From the NCBI GenBank assembly GCA_018136815.1, contig CM030934.1, forward strand, positions 6,902,573 through 6,966,572: a stretch of 64,000 nucleotides of DNA, written 5' to 3'. Shown here piece by piece: positions 1 through 9,807 of the stretch (position 1 is the stretch's first letter; each line of letters begins with the position of its first letter). Origin of the DNA: Isochrysis galbana. Taxonomy: Eukaryota; Haptophyta; Isochrysidales; Isochrysidaceae. The notes under the pieces are model-generated. The model was not told the origin of the DNA. It saw only the letters and a list, made by a program, of their open reading frames with translations, and searched no databases. A program made the position numbers and the translations under genes.

Positions 1-2391
1 CAACCACGCTGTCGACCAACCCCGTCCCCGTCCGACACCATCGCACACGTGACCGCGCACCGACCGGATAGCGTCGTGGATACCCTACCATCTGCCTACC
101 CAAGGCATTGCCTATATGTTCGAGACCTAGTGGTCTGCCGCTCCGGCGAGGCTACCGGCAAAGAAGGAGTTATCTTAGCCGACTCCGCTCTCACGGTCAA
201 CAATACACTCGCTGACACCGGAGCTGGCCCGTCGGTCGTGACCACTTCCCTCTTGTCCAGCCTACCCAAAGACGCATGCGTCGAGCGGCTGCCGCAAGCC
301 GTAGTGACACCGCTCCATGGCCCAGACGGCCTACCTCTTATCACGCGAGGCAAGGCTCGGATCGTTTTCTCCGTCGGTGGATTTCTCTTTCGTCATACGT
401 TCATGGTGATTGAAGGCAACCCGATGCTGCTGCTCGGGAACGACTTCTTAGCTACGCACGCCGCTTCGATTCAGCTCGCCTCCGACAGCACGGACGGCTC
501 TATCACCCTCGGTGCTCCATCCACGGTGGCTCCTCTTGAGGTTAATGGCAGTCCAAGCCCCGACGCTCCGCCGATCTTTCGCGTCTCGACGTCACCGATA
601 GCGGTGGTCCCTGTCAGCATGACTTGTGCACAGGTCTGTCCGACCTCCGCGAACCCAATCACGACTGACTTCTTCCGAGGGCCGCAGGCCACCAAAAACG
701 ACAACCAGCTAGTCACCGAGCCTCTCTTCAGCACGGCCGATGAGTTTGCCGCCAAAGCGCCGGCATCATGTGGCTCCGAGTACCTCCTATACACCCACGA
801 ACCTATCACGATCCCGGCCTATCATCGGGCAACGTTTCACGTCCGAATTCCGCTAGCTCTTCGAGAACACGAAGACTGCGCCATGCTCGTGGACCGACTC
901 CCTACGCGTGAAACGATCGATAGCTCTCCTCTCGTCATTCCCCAAGTAGAGAGGTCGAACTCCGACCACACCATCGCGGTTACGGTGGTCAACACTGACC
1001 CCAAACCTCTACACCTTCCGTCGTTCCATCCTGTAGCTTCGCTACAGGTTCGATTCAAAATTCACGCTGGAACATATCGCCGCGTCGGGGCCGTTAACTC
1101 GCCGGATGTGATTGAGTCGCTCGACGAGGACCAGCGTAAGCTCCTCGAGGCAGCCAAGATCGACCCCGAAGGCCGTCTCTCGATGCCCCAACGTGAACAA
1201 GTTCGTCGTCTACTGGCCCGACGTATCGCTGCTTTCGCAATTGACCCGACCAACCCGAATCACACTCACGTGATGGAGGTAGAGCTACCGCTCAACCCTG
1301 GAGCCGAAGCTCACCGCCACGCACCGTCTAGAGTTGGACGAGAGGGTGAGAAGATCATAGAGGACGAAGTTTGCAAGATGGAGTCCGCGGGCATCATTAG
1401 GAAATCAAATTCGTCGTGGGCCTCTCGAGTCGTGCTAGTCACTAAGAAGGATGGCTCCGTACGTTTCTGCGTAGATTATCGCGACGTCAACTCCAAGCTT
1501 CGTCTAGAGGACAGCCCTCTTCCCCTCACGGTAGAAGCCATCGACCGATTGTCGTCCGGCCAAGGCAACCTTGATTCTCTATTCCTTTGCACCCTGGACC
1601 TGGCATCTGGTTTCTGGGGTATACCGATCAAAGAGTCCGATAAACATATCACCGCGTTCACTACTCATCGCGGCAAGTACGAGTTCAATTACTTGCCTTT
1701 TGGTGTTCAATCCGGTCCCTCGTATATGTGCCGCCTCATGGACGCCGCTCTCGGTGGGCTGGCATGGGAGATTTGTATGCCATACTTGGATGATGTCGGC
1801 GCCTGGTCGACAGGCGTAGGTGACTCGCTGCAGGCCAGGGAAGAGTCGTCATTCCAACAAATGTTACACCGTCTTGATCTTGTCTTGGAACGTCTCATCT
1901 GGGCGGGCCTCACTTGCAAGATGTCGAAATGCGTTTTCTTTGCCACCTCGGCTGAATATCTCGGCCACGTTGTTTCGCGTGAAGGTCTTCGGATGGATCC
2001 CAAGAAAGTGGAAGCCGTCTCGAAAATCGACCCTACCCAAATCAACTCTATCGAAGCCGTCCGTTCTTTCCTTGGACTGTGCTCGTACTACCGCCGTTTT
2101 ATACGCCGTTTTGCGATCCGTGCAGCGCCGTTAACCGCTCTCACGCGGAAAGGGTGCGATGTCCCGGTCGAGTCGCAAACAGAAGCCTGTCGCCAGGCTA
2201 TCGAAGATCTCAAGCAAGCTATCTGTGAAGAACCCGTACTCGCACCTCCTCGAGACGACCGTCCTTTCCTCGTTAAGACCGACGGTGCTAGCAAGCTAGG
2301 CATCGCCGGCGTCCTTGCTCAGAAAGACGACGAAGGGAGAGAGCGCGTTGTTGCATACTACGGTCGTAGTTTGAGTCCGGCTGAGCGCTGA
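1..2391 (+). pseudogene. Ty3/gypsy Pol, 5' part: aspartic protease and reverse transcriptase, frame broken in RNase H
   Basis: The frame is open from base 1; a GTG at 49 is not a convincing start, so this is the interior of a polyprotein. Numbering from base 49, the retropepsin motif DTGAG is at residues 56-60 and its flap-side partner LLGND around 128-132. Reverse transcriptase follows, with RFCVDYRDVN at about 472-481 and the catalytic YLDD at 579-582. The start of RNase H is present (KTDGASKLGIAG) and the frame stops at 2389-2391. The stop is caused by a tandem copy of the 7-mer CTGAGCG at 2381-2387 and 2388-2394; from 2396 the expected RNase H sequence continues one frame over. The enzyme would copy element RNA into DNA in cytoplasmic particles; this copy is broken but otherwise little decayed. 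Confidence 0.9.
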
Positions 2392-2394
2392 GCG
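2381..2394 (+). repeat. 7-bp tandem duplication (CTGAGCG x2) that frameshifts Pol
   Basis: Two abutting copies of CTGAGCG. One copy gives a continuous RNase H frame and two copies give the TGA stop, so this is the inactivating change or, less likely, an assembly error. Confidence 0.9.
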
Positions 2395-2395
2395 C

Positions 2396-4504
2396 CATTG
2401 GACAGTTACTGAAATCGAACTTCTAGCAGCGCTAGAATCGATCCGAAATTGGAGGCCTTATCTATGGGGTCGCCACTTCACCCTCGTCGTAGACCATTCA
2501 GCTTTGCGCTGGCTTCACACGATGAAAGATCAAGTCACCGGTGGTCCAGCCTCGCGCCTCATGCGATGGGTCCTGAAGCTAGCCGAATATCGATTCGACG
2601 TCGTGCACAAACCTGGAGTCACTCACTGGGACGCCGACGGCTTATCCCGCCTAGTTGCTCTCGAGCCCGATCACGATCCTCTCCATCTCGAGGAGAGTGA
2701 CGTCCATTCTTTCGATTCTTCCGAAATTCACGACATAGTTGCCGCCGCGGTTACTTCATCCACCCTCACCGCTCGCCGCCAACAAGCAAACGATAGGCTC
2801 GCTCGTCAAGCATCGGAATCTTCGGAGTCGATTACCTCCTCGTATCTCGATGTGGGCGTGCCTCATGCCGACGAATTGCGTCAAGCGCTCTCTACCGACG
2901 AGTTCGCTAGCTCGATCATTTCTGAACTCGAGTCGATCCTTCCGAAAGCTTCCTCTTCGATCGACTCTAGCTCGTCGTCGAAGAAGAGGTCCCGATTCCT
3001 GCTTCGCGATGGCCTACTCTACTACCGCTCCTCAGAGGCGGAAGAGGCTCCTCTTCGTTTATACATTCCGGAGTCCCTTCGTGACACGTACCTCCGCGCC
3101 TACCATGACCACCTTGGTCACCCAGGTGCGACAAGGATGACTACCCTACTTCGTTCTCGAGTTTACTGGCCTGGCCTATCCGCCTCTGTATCGGAGTACG
3201 TTCGAGAGTGCCATGAATGCACTCTTGGCAAACCGTTACCGCGACCGCTCGCCCATCCATCCGGTCTTTCTATCGGATCCTATCCTTTCGACGTCGTCTA
3301 TTGCGATATTCTTTCGATGGCTCCCACCCACGATTTCGTATCCGGCCGCTCCGGTTTTGATAAGCTGATTGTTTTCGTCGATTCTCTCTCTCGTTGGATT
3401 GAAGCTGAGCCTTGCAACGGTAACCCCTCGTCCGCAAAATGTCTGGACGTCTTCATGCGTCTCATCGTATCTCGTTATGGAGTCCCTCGCCAACTTCGAA
3501 CCGACGCCGGCTCGAATCTTTGCTCTCGATTAGTTGACCTAATTCTCAAAGCGACTGGCACGGACTTGAGCACTACTGAAGCCTATCGCCACGAAGGCGT
3601 AGGGCTAGTGGAAAGAGCTCAACAAACTCTCCTCACGATGACTCGAGTCTCCAATGAAGGCGGCGCCCATTGGGTCGACCACCTTCCGTTTCTTCTCATG
3701 TCTATGCGAGCGACCGCCGGTCGCGTCGTACCCAAGTCACCCGCGGCTATCTTATTTGGTCGGGAGCTTCGTCTTCCAGCTCAACTTGCTGACCCTGCTC
3801 CTGTTCTCGAGTTGCTTCCATCTCGGCCTCCGTCCGATGCCGTCACTTACGCCACCGAGCTCAATAAGAAGCTTCTCGAGTCGTGGCGTTCCGCCCTCGA
3901 AAGTACTCAAGAAGCCCAACGCGAATCGATGCGCTCCGCCTCTCAAAAGTCTAAACTCGGTGTCACCTTCAAACCAGGAGACAGAGTTTGTCGTCGAATC
4001 CCTGGCCACGCCAACAAACTTCAATATCTCTACTCCGGTCCCTACCGAGTAGAAGAAGCCATCTCGGCCACTCGCTACCGTCTACGCGATCTCGAAAATC
4101 GTCAAGTCAAGGATGAAGTTCACATTTCCAATCTTCGTCCGTACTTCACCGTCACCGATTCGTCTCCGCTCGCTGAAGATGAGTACTTGGTCGAAGAGTT
4201 ACTCGATCGCAAGGGCGATGGAGTTTCATTCAAGTATCTCGTCAAGTGGCGCGGCTATCCTCGTTCTGAAGCTACTTGGGAGTCTCGAATTGAGTTGCTG
4301 CGGCGTTGTGCTGATCTAGTTGAGTCGTATGACGCCAATTTCGACAGCCGTCCGGTTCAACCTCAAGCTCTCTCCAATTCAAACTCCTCTTCAAGTCCAA
4401 GTTCAAGTTCCCAATCAAATCAAATACCACGTCCAATTCAAGAGCCCAAGCGTATTCCTCCTGATCTGCCTTCAAATCGTACCCGTTCTCGTTCACGATC
4501 GTAG
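2396..4504 (+). pseudogene. Ty3/gypsy Pol, 3' part: rest of RNase H, integrase, chromodomain
   Basis: This continues the upstream Pol in the next frame; an internal ATG exists at 2504. Numbering from 2504, the integrase zinc-binding region has HDHLGH at 201-206 and CHEC at 236-239. The DDE catalytic triad is D268, D334 and E370, with the D-35-E spacing typical of retroviral-type integrases. A chromodomain covers about residues 560-612 (YLVKWRGYPRSEATWE), which in chromoviruses directs integration to methylated-histone chromatin. The tail is Ser/Pro-rich with RTRSRSRS at the end. All catalytic residues are intact, so the only obvious lesion in this copy is the 7-bp duplication upstream. Confidence 0.9.
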
Positions 4505-5936
4505 CGCTAAGTCGACCGGAAGTGGATGATTAGCGTCGCGTCAGCGCCTGACCCAGCGCAACTGCCCGAGCAAAACTCCTGTAAAAGGGAGAACGTGGTA
4601 GGACGTGACGTACGAAATCGGGGGCCGCCGCGCTAAGCTGCCGATTTTGTGCTCGCTTTGGATCCATGGGTTAATCCTCCTCCTCTAGGTCTCTCGTCTC
4701 GTATGGTTAAATGAACTCTCTTGGCTCGACATCGGGAGACGTCTCGATTTAAGTCGGGGGGTGTTGTATTCCTGCCCATCTGAAGGCTGTAGGCATGAAT
4801 ATTCGTGTAAGGTACGCGCTCACAATTACAATTGAACAGTTCCCCGTGTTACCACTGACGCACAAGACACACAGATTCGGATTCCCCATGGTCTCAAGTC
4901 CAGGTTCGCAGATTTTGGTCTCGAAATTTGCGATTCGAATTTTGTTTTTGCTGTTACTATAATTGTTGGCTCGTTTAAGGTAATAAACCGGCATGACTTC
5001 GACTTCTCGTTCTGCAGTCGCTCTGCGAGACTCTCTCTCTCTCTCTCTCTCTCTCCGTCCGCCTCTCCTCGGCCGACGGCAAGAAGATTCGTCCAAAACA
5101 TTCTCCGGTCCCAAGATATCTCGTGGGGGGTCTCTCCGCGCTCCGCGAGGGAAAGGACGCGATCTCGCTCCGAGATCGGCCTCGCGCCCTCCCACGCTGC
5201 CCCGCCGTGCCCTCGGTCCCTCGCACCCCCCGCGGCAGGTTCTTTCCCTCGGCGTGCCGTCCGTCGCCTCCGGCCGTTATATTAATCCCCCCCCCCGCGC
5301 GAGGTTCTCTTCTCCCCCGCGCGCGGTTCGTTTCCTCCGGCCGTCGTTGTCCCCCCCCTCGCTTCGATTCCTCTCGCGGTTCCTTCGATGATTGCCTCCA
5401 TCTCGTCCGTTCTTCTTCGCGATCCTCGCGGAGGGGGCACCGACGTTTAATGTTAGTTTCGTCGCGGTTTCGATGAAAGAAAGGAAGAACGAATGGCACG
5501 CGCCTCGCGTCTCGCGTCTTGTTTCGTCGCCCCTTGCTCGTCGCTTGTCTAGAAGGTCTCTCCGCACATCGCCTTCTCCCCCCGCGCGAGTTTGGATCTC
5601 TCCTCGACCCTCCGCGTTGGCTTCAGCGGACGAGTTCCACTTTAACGATAGTTCGAACCCTTCGGTGGCGTAGTTATGCGCTCTCTTTCCGTATATCTTC
5701 GCGCATGACGAGCGATCGCGACTTCAGCCTTCGCCGCGCGGGGAGGGGTTTGTTTATCGTATGATTCCGGAGTGTTTACGTTAGTTTTCTGAGCCCAAGG
5801 ACTTTGGTTTTTGGTTTCTTGTGAGTGATTTTTGTAGCAACTTCGTCGAGTCCCACCGTGTTCCCAAGCGAGTCCCCCCGAGTTCCCGAGTCTATACCCC
5901 GAGTCAACGAGTCAATACAAGTCAAGCACGCGCCTG
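4505..5936. other. Gene-free stretch: probable 3' LTR and retroelement leader, CT-rich
   Basis: No gene is seen. The stretch holds the probable 3' LTR start at 4762, a (CT)n run at 5032-5054, and a long pyrimidine-rich GC-rich tract to about 5640. From about 5855 come repeated GAGTC steps that also precede the related leader copy near 22.9 kb. Open frames on either strand here are compositional. Confidence 0.5.
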
Positions 5937-6158
5937 AGCCACCCCCAGTCGCCTGCCACCACCTCCCACAAGCCTCCTTTCGCACTTCCGCGCCCACCGT
6001 GCTCCGTGCGTGCGTCGTGCGTCGTGCGTCGATCACCATGCCCGTAGTCACCCCCGAGGAAAGCTCCATGAGCTCCCCACAAGAACCGCGTTCCGCGCTA
6101 GCTGCCGGCGCGCCCTCGCAGGCAATCTCCAAGAGTGAGATCAGCCTTGCTCTGACAG
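5937..6158 (+). repeat. Dispersed repeat B, copy 1 (retroelement leader plus start of a reading frame)
   Basis: About 220 bp, nearly identical to 14414-14625. It contains an ATG at 6038 that opens a frame beginning MPVVTPEESS and containing ALAAGAPSQAISK. A diverged third copy at 23.05-23.19 kb keeps the same reading frame (ALAAGAPS, then SKEETS), so the sequence was probably protein-coding, most simply the N-terminus of a retroelement gag. The copies end at similar points (CTCTGACAG) and then diverge. Confidence 0.75.
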
Positions 6159-6204
6159 TTAGTACCGGGCTAGTGAGAGTAGTGGTACTAATGCTCAGTT
6201 AGAT

Positions 6205-6345
6205 CATTGATTTCCTAATGATGCCCGCGGACTCCATCTTCCATCTTGCAAACTTCGTCCTCTATGATCTTCTCACCCTCTCGTCCAACTCGAGACGGTG
6301 CGTGGCGGTGAGCTTCGGCTCCGGGGTTGAGCGGTACCTCTACCT
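6205..6345 (-). mobile_element. Inverted fragment of the Ty3/gypsy Pol
   Basis: The reverse complement matches about 1270-1410 of the element at the left end of the window, the start of reverse transcriptase, with few differences. It carries an extra direct repeat of CCATCTT. About 140 bp long; joins directly to repeat B and its trailing DNA. Confidence 0.85.
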
Positions 6346-6581
6346 TGGAGGCCGTGAGTGATGTTATCGTCCAGGGCCGTGTTTCAAAAAGGTAACCGCC
6401 GACTGATGTTGACGAAGAGCACAGGAAAGGCCGCGTTGTGCGTTGTGAATGGGTGGATCTGACGATCTGACCACACTGCCCAACATCCACTTATCTATGA
6501 AGCGGTAGCCTCTAACAGATAGAACGGAAGCTTCGCGGAAGTGGCTTGGGGCGTGGTGGCGCGCCGCCAGCTTGCGGCGCA

Positions 6582-7553
6582 ATGCGCGTGCTCCGCTCGA
6601 TGGCTCTGCCGCTGCTGCTCACGGTGGCGTGGCGGCCGCAGGCGCGGCAGCCGGCGGTTAGCGCGGGGCTGCTCGCCACTTCGCGCCTTCGCCTGGCGCA
6701 AACCCCACGCATGCTCGCGCCCGCTGCCGCCACAGTGCTGCCGGATTATGCAGGGCTTTGCTTGGAGGCTGATCGCCGGTTGCTCCGCCTCTCAAAGAAG
6801 CTGGCCAAGGCGGAGGAAAAGGCAGCAGCGTGCGAGGCGCGGCAAGCCGAGCTCCTTGCCTCGGACAACGCGTCGCTCGAAGAGCTCGAGCGGCTGCCTG
6901 CGTGTGACCAGCTGCGACAGCAGGCGGTGGGCCTCACTGCTGAGCGCAACCAGATGGTTGAGTTCGTTGAGGCGCTGCGCGCGTGTGAGCCGTGGGAGCA
7001 CGGGAAGCCCATCCCCGAGGCGCCCCCCGAGGCGGTGACGCTTGTGTCACGTGCAGTATCGCTTTCCATCAGCGACAAGCCGCCAGAGCGGCCACCGCCG
7101 CGGCCCAAGAAAACGAAGGGGCCGCGGCCGAGCACGTTGCCCCGCAAGCCGTACCGCGTGTGGTACAGCGGGGATACCGAGATTCGGGTGGGTCGAACGG
7201 CCGCCGACAACGACAAGCTCAGCCTAGAGCCCGAGTACCGGGACGATGCTGATTGGTGGATGCACGTTGCAGGCTGCCCTGGTTCTCACGTGGTGATTAG
7301 GGCGGAGACGCTTGCATCAAGCTCACATCTGCCTGATGATGTGGCCATGGATGCGGCTGTTCTCGCGGCAAACAATTCGCGCGCCGTGCTCAGCGGCAGA
7401 GTGGCCGTCAATCTCTGCCGCGCACGGCAGGTGAGTAAACCAGTCGGCGCGAAGCCAGGTCTGGTGAGACTGTCGGGTGATGTGACGACGATCAAAGTGG
7501 ATTGGCGCAAAGAGAGGTACCGTCTTGAAAGGCTCGGGCAGCAGGTGAGCTGA
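6582..7553 (+). CDS. NFACT-R domain protein, probably organelle-targeted
   Basis: 323 aa from the ATG at 6582 (ATGs at 6546 and 6600 are alternatives). The N-terminus is hydrophobic then basic (MALPLLLTV, then many R/A/S), compatible with an organelle targeting leader. A Lys/Glu/Ala-rich segment that may form a coiled coil follows at about 65-135, then a Pro/Lys-rich linker. From about residue 190 to 305 lies an NFACT-R (DUF814) domain: PYRVWYSGDTEIRVGR, DNDKL, DWWMH and GSHVVIR. In full-length NFACT proteins (Rqc2/NEMF, RqcH) this domain sits beside N and M domains and takes part in ribosome quality control; short NFACT-R proteins of plastids and cyanobacteria are not well characterised. The NFACT-N and HhH domains are absent. 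A role on plastid ribosomes is inference. No intron is needed. Confidence 0.8.
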   Translation: MRVLRSMALPLLLTVAWRPQARQPAVSAGLLATSRLRLAQTPRMLAPAAATVLPDYAGLCLEADRRLLRLSKKLAKAEEKAAACEARQAELLASDNASLEELERLPACDQLRQQAVGLTAERNQMVEFVEALRACEPWEHGKPIPEAPPEAVTLVSRAVSLSISDKPPERPPPRPKKTKGPRPSTLPRKPYRVWYSGDTEIRVGRTAADNDKLSLEPEYRDDADWWMHVAGCPGSHVVIRAETLASSSHLPDDVAMDAAVLAANNSRAVLSGRVAVNLCRARQVSKPVGAKPGLVRLSGDVTTIKVDWRKERYRLERLGQQVS

Positions 7554-9807
7554 GATCGGCTTGTCAGTGTACTGCACGTTCAAGGAGTGTCCTCTTCATC
7601 GACGGGAACGTGATGAATGCTACTAGCCTGAATGTGATCGGTCGAGCTACGCTGCAGCTCGCTCGTTCCGCGTCCATACTCCGCACAACCCTTTGCAGTA
7701 CCACGATAATTGTAACTGCGCCAGTCATTTTATTCAGTGCGACCGTGACCCACATGCGGGTTCAAATTTTGAAAGGTTCAGGCTACGAGCCACTAGGGGA
7801 CTATCTCTCCTATGACAACTATCCGCCATAAGCTTCGCCCCCAATTTCTCACCCTTTTTCGCTTCTGCACCTTCATCCTTTATTTACCTTCATTCCCCTT
7901 CTCTAGCTACTTGCTGCATGCTGAAACATGAAATATGACATATACATATACTACTACATATATAACCTTTAATATTCTCGCCTCACACGGGGCACTGAGT
8001 CATGTCCTCGTAGCTACGCCCCTTCTCCTTCCTCACCCTCACTCCCCGCCTTGCGCCTTGCGGCAACTCCAACTCCAACTGCTCCAACTCCCCTCGTGCT
8101 CTACTATGGGGCTCGGGTCATGTGTCATGTGGGGGGTCCGAGCAGAGCGGGGTGCACCTGTCCTCAGCGGCATGTTCTCGTCTTCCTCCAGTGCTGATGA
8201 GTGACCTGTTTATCACAAGATTGTTGCAGGGGTTCGTCTTTGTTGTGTGTTACGGTGTTTATCGTATTGTGACAGTCACAGTGAACAGTGATATCGCGAT
8301 CGCGCGTCCGAGTGCGATCGGTTAGTGCGGATCGAGCGTCTCGTCGTTTTTATGCGAGCCTTTTGGCAAGACCAAGTGCTTTCGCTACGAGGCTGAAGTT
8401 CTCGCTTAGTTGTAGCCAGTAGCCAACCTTTTTCCTTTTTATATTATTATTATTATATATATACTTCCCCCTTTATATATACACTTTACTTATATATACA
8501 CTTTACTTTTATATATACTTTACTTATATTATTCATTGTTTCTACCGCTTCACTTTGGAATATTTCCTGAATCTTGTTCTTGACTTTTTCAATTTTACAT
8601 CCTTAGAAGTTAAAATTGTGTTTTGTGTTTTGTGTTTGACCGCCCTTTCAGGGGGGTTCACTCCAACACATGGGCCACACAAGCGGTATCGACCCAAACA
8701 AGCTACCTTCTTGACCTGGACTCTCGACCATTCCATCAGAGAGAGAGGAGCGGTACCAAATCCTGCGAAACTGCAGCGCTTGCGACTGAGGAGCCGATCC
8801 AGCGAGAACAAGTCTTGATCTTCTCAATATCGTGGAGGTCCCAAGTGGAAGCCGCTCTGGATGTTTCGATGCGGAGATGTACGCGTCGGCTGCGGAGCGG
8901 TTTCGGCGCGCGGCTCCGATCGACGCCTCTAGATGGCGGCGAGCTCGCGATCTTTTCCCTCGCAGCGTCCCACGGTGGAGGGGCCCAGAGCGTTCGCAGG
9001 CGATAGATAGGCTGGGCCCCGTGCGTCTGTACAAGACAACTCGTGCCCGCCGCGCGCCCCCACGCGCCGAGATTTTTGGCCGAAGGTGAAGTTTCCTCTC
9101 GCGCGCGATGCGGTCTAGATTCCTCTCGCCGCCGCACTGTCCGCCGTCGCCTCGCAGCCGCAATTACGTAACCGCGGGCCAAGAGATACGCAGACTGCGC
9201 CTCGGAAGGCGGATGCGACGGCGTGCGAGGGGGCCGCGTGGACCCAGGTGAAAACCTTACATCTTCGTGCTCCTATATCTTTTGAATACGAGGTGCTTCC
9301 TCGCTCTCTTGTCGCTCACCCCGCTCCCTCTCTCCCTCTCTCTCTCTCCTCCCCGTTTCGCCCTGCCGCCCTTCTCTTTCCCTCGTCTCGATCCCTGGCG
9401 TTCCTCCCCCAATCTCCGACTTCTCTCACCTCTCGAGAGGGCGCCGAGGAAGCGCTCGCGTCCCGCTTCTCGACACGTCGACAGGCGGCATCCTTCACGT
9501 ATCTCCCTTCTCTTCCTGCTCTCCCTCGCACCCCCTCCCCACCCGGTGCGACCTTCCGGAAGCAAGCAAAAAGATCGGGGTTCCCTCCGCCACGCCAGCC
9601 CCAACTGTGAAGCAGGAACGCTCCCCCCAACCCGGCCCCCTACTTCTCTCTTCCCACGCTCTCTCTCTTACCTCACTCCCCCCCCCCCCCCTCCCTTTCC
9701 GTTCCCTCTGAACCTCCCTTCCACCAACCGACTGAGGAGAGCTCACCCTCCGCCTGCCGCCCCTCCTCTCTCTCTCTCCCTTCTCCCCCTCTCCCCTCCC
9801 CTCCCCA
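7554..9807. other. Intergenic; AT-rich tandem tract and long pyrimidine tract
   Basis: No gene recognised. Contents: an AT-rich imperfect tandem repeat at 8435-8535 (unit near TTATATATACACTTTACT), a TTTGACCGCCCT motif at 8634-8645 also found at the inner ends of the inverted repeats at 32.7 and 36.7 kb, and a CT-rich tract at 9300-9805 that probably forms promoter or 5' UTR of the next gene. Arg-rich frames on the minus strand at 8.65-9.18 kb reflect base composition. Confidence 0.5.
9300..9805 (+). promoter_or_regulatory. Pyrimidine-rich tract immediately upstream of the cyclase start
   Basis: About 500 nt very rich in C and T on the coding strand, ending 2-3 nt before the ATG at 9808. Comparable tracts precede the TBC gene, the psaE gene and the gene at 38.2-39.0 kb. 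Function (core promoter, 5' UTR or splice-related) is not shown by sequence. Confidence 0.35.

Larger units (their letters stand above)
1..5000 (+). mobile_element. Ty3/gypsy LTR retrotransposon with chromodomain (chromovirus type), 5' end outside the window
   Basis: The order protease, reverse transcriptase, RNase H, integrase, chromodomain is that of Ty3/gypsy chromoviruses. Coding sequence is already open at base 1, so gag and the 5' LTR lie to the left. After the last stop at 4502-4504 come about 250 nt of non-coding DNA, a G-rich tract at 4754-4761 that could be the polypurine tract, and then TGTTGTATTCC at 4762, the best candidate for the start of the 3' LTR. An AATAAA lies near 4982. 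The right border is uncertain because CT-rich DNA follows. Scraps of the same family occur at 6205-6345 and 30405-30640, and related chromodomain and RNase H pieces at 53.8-54.5 kb. Confidence 0.85.

Noticed and set aside
4975-5499. Arg/Glu-rich minus-strand frame of 174 codons
   Set aside because: Complement of a CT- and GC-rich retroelement leader; no domain.
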